Position numbers and translations under genes: made by a program. 64,000 bases of DNA, taken from Bisgaardia hudsonensis (lineage in GTDB: Bacteria > Pseudomonadota > Gammaproteobacteria > Enterobacterales > Pasteurellaceae). How positions within the stretch are numbered: position 1 is the first letter of the stretch; each line of letters starts with the position of its first letter. The stretch covers positions 1-64,000 of the forward strand of contig NZ_SLXI01000001.1 of assembly GCF_004345785.1 (NCBI RefSeq), read 5' to 3'. This document shows, piece after piece, positions 60,833 through 64,000 of the stretch. A model generated the notes under the pieces. The model did no database searches. It was not told the origin of the DNA and was given only the letters and a program-made list of their open reading frames with translations.

Positions 60833-61630
60833 ATGAATAACGAAAATTTCGTTGAAAATCAACCGCACTTGGATAAGCAGACGACTAGTGAAGAAACAAC
60901 CCATTTTGGTTTTAAAACGGTAGCTAAATCAGAAAAACAAAAATTAGTGGAGAATGTTTTTAATTCTGTGGCGGGTAAATACGATTTAATGAATGATTTG
61001 TTATCTTTTGGTATTCACCGTATTTGGAAACGTTTTACCATTGATTGCAGTGGTGTCAGAAAAGGGCATAAAGTACTTGATCTTGCAGGGGGAACAGGCG
61101 ATTTTACCGCAAAATTTTCCCGCATTGTAGGCAATACAGGAGAAGTAGTTTTAGCGGATATTAATGCAGCGATGCTTGAAGTCGGTCGTGAAAAATTGCG
61201 TAACTTAGGCATTGTAGGTAATGTAAATTATGTACAAGCAAATGCCGAAGAATTACCTTTTGCCGATAATACATTTGATTGTGTCGTCATTAGTTTTGGT
61301 TTGCGTAATGTTACAGACAAAGACAAGGCACTTCGCTCAATGCTCAGAGTGTTAAAACCGGGTGGACGTTTATTGGTTCTAGAATTTTCTAAGCCGATTT
61401 TAGATCCATTAAGTAAGGCCTATAATTTTTATTCTTTCAATATCCTGCCTAAAATAGGTGAAGCTGTCGTAAATGATGGTGAGAGTTATCGTTATTTGGC
61501 AGAATCCATTCGTATGCACCCAGAACAAGATATTTTAAAAGAGATGATGGAAGAGGTGGGATTTGAACAAGTATCTTATTACAATCTTAGTGCGGGAATT
61601 GTTGCATTACATCGTGGTTATAAATTTTAG
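60833..61630 (+). CDS. ubiE: ubiquinone/menaquinone biosynthesis C-methyltransferase UbiE
   Basis: SAM-dependent methyltransferase for demethylmenaquinone and the ubiquinone precursor. Motif [17 protein letters not shown], then [40 protein letters not shown] and [17 protein letters not shown]. The frame opens at a TTG (60809), but GGAG lies within that extension; the ATG at 60833 gives 265 residues. It begins with an uptake signal coding for QPHL. Heads ubiE-ubiJ-ubiB. Confidence 0.97.
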   Translation: MNNENFVENQPHLDKQTTSEETTHFGFKTVAKSEKQKLVENVFNSVAGKYDLMNDLLSFGIHRIWKRFTIDCSGVRKGHKVLDLAGGTGDFTAKFSRIVGNTGEVVLADINAAMLEVGREKLRNLGIVGNVNYVQANAEELPFADNTFDCVVISFGLRNVTDKDKALRSMLRVLKPGGRLLVLEFSKPILDPLSKAYNFYSFNILPKIGEAVVNDGESYRYLAESIRMHPEQDILKEMMEEVGFEQVSYYNLSAGIVALHRGYKF

Positions 61631-61638
61631 GGGGAATA

Positions 61639-62274
61639 ATGAACGCTAACCTTGAATTTTTAAAATCGCAGTTATTGTTTCCCCAATGGCTCAATGCTGG
61701 CTTAGAAACCTTACTTAATCAACTAATTGATCGTACAGCACATTGTGAACCTTATTTTCACAAATTAAATGGTAAAGTGTTAGCTATTCGTTTACAAAAA
61801 TTAGCGACTCCTATTCATTTTATTTTTTCAGAAAAACGTATTGATTTGTTAAATCAGTACGAAGGTGATGTTGATTGTGCCGTAACAGTTGCACCGAGTT
61901 TATTGTTAAAAATGCCTAAAAAATCACAAATTAGTGAATATATAAATGATCAATCTATTCAATTACAAGGCGATTTACAAGTTTTACAAGATTTTGTTGG
62001 GCTGATTGAGTTTTTAGAAAAAGATCCAGCTGAATTAATTTCACCTTATGTTGGCGATGTGGTAGCACATAGTGCGGTTAGTTTTTTAGGTAATTTTGTC
62101 GCGATCATTAAACAAAAATTAACACAAAGCGAAAAATACTGGGGGGAGCGTTTAACAGAAGAATGGCAGTTACTTTCACCAAGTTTAGCTATTGCAGATT
62201 TCTGTGATCAAGTAAAAATCCTAGCAAAACAGACCGCACTTTTAGAGCAAAAACTTTTACAATTAGAAAAATAA
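61639..62274 (+). CDS. ubiJ: ubiquinone biosynthesis accessory factor UbiJ (SCP2 domain)
   Basis: 211 residues; N-terminal SCP2 lipid-binding domain (about 15-110, with IDLLNQYEGDVDCAVTVAPSLLLKM) and a helical C-terminus (AILAKQTALLEQKLLQLEK-like coiled coil). UbiJ scaffolds the Ubi complex in E. coli. It lies eight bases after ubiE and three before ubiB. An uptake signal is inside at 62233-62241. Confidence 0.93.
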   Translation: MNANLEFLKSQLLFPQWLNAGLETLLNQLIDRTAHCEPYFHKLNGKVLAIRLQKLATPIHFIFSEKRIDLLNQYEGDVDCAVTVAPSLLLKMPKKSQISEYINDQSIQLQGDLQVLQDFVGLIEFLEKDPAELISPYVGDVVAHSAVSFLGNFVAIIKQKLTQSEKYWGERLTEEWQLLSPSLAIADFCDQVKILAKQTALLEQKLLQLEK

Positions 62275-62277
62275 ATA

Positions 62278-63915
62278 ATGAAATTAAACGATTTAAAGCA
62301 TCTATATAAAATTATTCATACCTTTCTAAGCTATGGTATTGATGAAGTATTACCAGTTAATTCTTATACTCGAGCAATGCGTTATGGACGAAAATTATTT
62401 TTCTGGATCCATAATCAACATAAGGATAAAGCTTTTGGTTTACGACTACGTTTAGCATTGCAAGAACTTGGTCCTGTGTGGATTAAACTTGGGCAAATGC
62501 TTTCTACAAGACGTGATCTTTTCCCGCCTGAAATTGCAGATGAACTAGCATTATTACAGGATCAAGTAGAGGCTTTTGATGGCAAAATTGCAAGGGAACA
62601 AATTGAACAAGCGTTGGGTGGAAATTTAGATAATTGGTTTATAAATTTTGATGAGAAGGCATTGGCATCCGCCTCTATTGCTCAAGTGCATACGGCTATT
62701 TTTAATGATAAACAAGATTTAGCGGGCAAAGAAGTAGTAATTAAGATATTACGACCGAATATTCAACCGATAATTGATGCCGATCTTAGTTTAATGTATC
62801 GAATCGCAAGTTGGGTTCCTCGTTTATCTTCGGAAGGTTATCGTTTACGAGCTACGGAAGTCATTGAAGAATATGAGAAAACTTTGCGTGATGAATTGGA
62901 TTTACGAACAGAAATGGCAAATGCAATTAAGTTACGTAATAATTTCTTAGATAGTCCAATGCTTTATATTCCTGAAATGTATCAAGAGTTTTGTCATCAA
63001 AATGTGATTGTAATGGAGCGAATTTACGGTATTCCTGTTTCGGATATTGAGGCTTTAAAAGAAAATAATACCAATATGAAATTATTGGCAGAACGTGGTG
63101 TGCAGGTCTTTTTTACCCAAGTGTTTCGAGACAGTTTTTTCCACGCAGATATGCATCCAGGAAATATTTTTGTTAATCCAAATCATTCAGACAATCCACA
63201 ATATATTGGTATTGATTGTGGTATTGTGGGCAAGCTTAACGAAAGTGATAAACGTTATTTGGCTGAAAGTTTTGTTGCCTTTTTTAATCGTGATTATCGC
63301 CGAGTGGCACAAATGCACGTTGATGCTGGCTGGACACCAGAGGATACGGATATTGATGCTTTTGAAGAGGCATTTCGTGAAGTGTGTGAACCTATTTTTG
63401 CGAAACCATTATCGGAAATTTCTTTCGGACAAGTGTTATTAAATCTCTTTAATGTGGCAAGGGATTTTAATATGCAAGTACAACCTCAATTGGTATTATT
63501 ACAAAAAACTTTATTATATATTGAAGGCTTAGGACGACAGTTGTATCCTGAGTTAGATTTATGGGATACCGCAAAACCATTTTTACAAGATTGGTTAAAA
63601 GAACAAATGGGAGTTAAGGCATTTGTAAATAAGCTAAAACAAAAATTACCTTATTTACAAGAACATCTGCCTGATTTTCCAGAAACTTTGGTTGAGGCAT
63701 TAAGACAACAAAAATTAATTAATCAGCAATTAAGAGATATTAGTAAAAAGTTGAGTTTACAACAGCGTTGGTGGAGAAAATCCTTTGCATTACTTGCAGG
63801 GGGAATGGTATTTTTAGGGACGTTATGGCAGTATCCAATATTACCGAGTAGCTTAAGTGCGGTATTATTTTTATGTAGTTTTATTATTTGGTTAATCGGA
63901 TTTTTATTACCTTAA
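62278..63915 (+). CDS. ubiB: ubiquinone biosynthesis protein kinase-like UbiB
   Basis: ADCK/COQ8-type atypical kinase of 545 residues, membrane-anchored. The KxGQ motif is [16 protein letters not shown], followed by QDQVEAFD, the alanine-rich nucleotide loop [23 protein letters not shown] and IDCGIVGKL. Two C-terminal hydrophobic helices (about 500-545). Needed for aerobic ubiquinone synthesis. The next gene, often tatA, would lie beyond the window; nothing is recognisable in 63916-64000. Confidence 0.97.
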   Translation: MKLNDLKHLYKIIHTFLSYGIDEVLPVNSYTRAMRYGRKLFFWIHNQHKDKAFGLRLRLALQELGPVWIKLGQMLSTRRDLFPPEIADELALLQDQVEAFDGKIAREQIEQALGGNLDNWFINFDEKALASASIAQVHTAIFNDKQDLAGKEVVIKILRPNIQPIIDADLSLMYRIASWVPRLSSEGYRLRATEVIEEYEKTLRDELDLRTEMANAIKLRNNFLDSPMLYIPEMYQEFCHQNVIVMERIYGIPVSDIEALKENNTNMKLLAERGVQVFFTQVFRDSFFHADMHPGNIFVNPNHSDNPQYIGIDCGIVGKLNESDKRYLAESFVAFFNRDYRRVAQMHVDAGWTPEDTDIDAFEEAFREVCEPIFAKPLSEISFGQVLLNLFNVARDFNMQVQPQLVLLQKTLLYIEGLGRQLYPELDLWDTAKPFLQDWLKEQMGVKAFVNKLKQKLPYLQEHLPDFPETLVEALRQQKLINQQLRDISKKLSLQQRWWRKSFALLAGGMVFLGTLWQYPILPSSLSAVLFLCSFIIWLIGFLLP

Positions 63916-64000
63916 CTAAAAAAGATGTTAAAATAATCTTATTTAGCTATTGTTCACTCAACTCAAACACGTTATATTCAGCAAGATTTAGTAAATTATT

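Noticed and set aside
63916-64000. Start of tatA
   Set aside because: tatA often follows ubiB, but the remaining 85 bases show no recognisable coding start.

Overview
The window looks like a chromosomal segment of a member of the Pasteurellaceae. It is AT-rich and has at least 17 exact copies of the 9-base Haemophilus-type DNA uptake signal AAGTGCGGT. Gene blocks match those I remember from Haemophilus influenzae: tdk-tsaD/rpsU-dnaG-rpoD, dsbB-nhaB-fadR, nlpD-yqaA-surE-truD, pnp-nlpI-deaD and ubiE-ubiJ-ubiB. I cannot name the species. Almost everything is core chromosome; no prophage, insertion sequence, CRISPR array or integron is visible.

Layout. 1-480: tail of an rRNA operon (two 5S genes in tandem, tRNA-Asp, tRNA-Trp), then a lone pabA-like amidotransferase. 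1.3-5.2 kb: mnmE, yidC, yidD, rnpA and rpmH on the minus strand. 5.5-9.1 kb: dnaA-dnaN-recF, facing away from rpmH across a 362-base AT-rich gap. 9.1-12.6 kb: a methyltransferase, a DUF6882-like protein, tdk, a small membrane protein and tsaD. 12.8-16.9 kb: rpsU-dnaG-rpoD. 17-20 kb: a peptidase E gene damaged at both ends, then gdhA and a small lipoprotein. 20-26.6 kb: htpG, an unknown gene, arfA with a hairpin over its own stop codon, a predicted exported SAM hydrolase, arsC, a PerM-like protein, mltF and a 51-codon basic ORF. 26.7-34 kb: dsbB, nhaB, fadR, alaA, menF-menD. 34-45.4 kb: a long minus-strand run covering the envelope (nlpD), isoprenoid synthesis (ispD, ispF), RNA modification (truD), division (ftsB), trpS-gph-rpe and yggU-yggT-corA. 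46.6-52.4 kb: a sialic acid uptake cluster (fused siaQM, a yfcZ-like gene, siaP, nanM, an SGNH esterase). 52.5-57.7 kb: pnp-nlpI-deaD. 57.8-60.6 kb: a flavoprotein, rluA and yhhQ behind an apparent preQ1 riboswitch. 60.8-64 kb: ubiE-ubiJ-ubiB.

The most informative signals lie between genes. The two sialic acid transporter transcripts start from near-identical promoter modules: a CRP-like site centred at -41.5 to a predicted start, followed after exactly 3 bases by an imperfect palindrome. yhhQ has a preQ1-I-like aptamer over its ribosome binding site. arfA has the nonstop-mRNA hairpin known from E. coli. pnp has a long RNase III-type leader stem. truD has eight perfect hexanucleotide repeats just upstream of its start. 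corA has a long leader with two mutually exclusive hairpins. Signs of gene decay are the peptidase E gene, a DUF5339-like remnant after menD, and a 60-residue lipoprotein that looks like a partial copy of the nlpD N-terminus.

All functional calls come from reading motifs and remembered family sequences. No database search was run.
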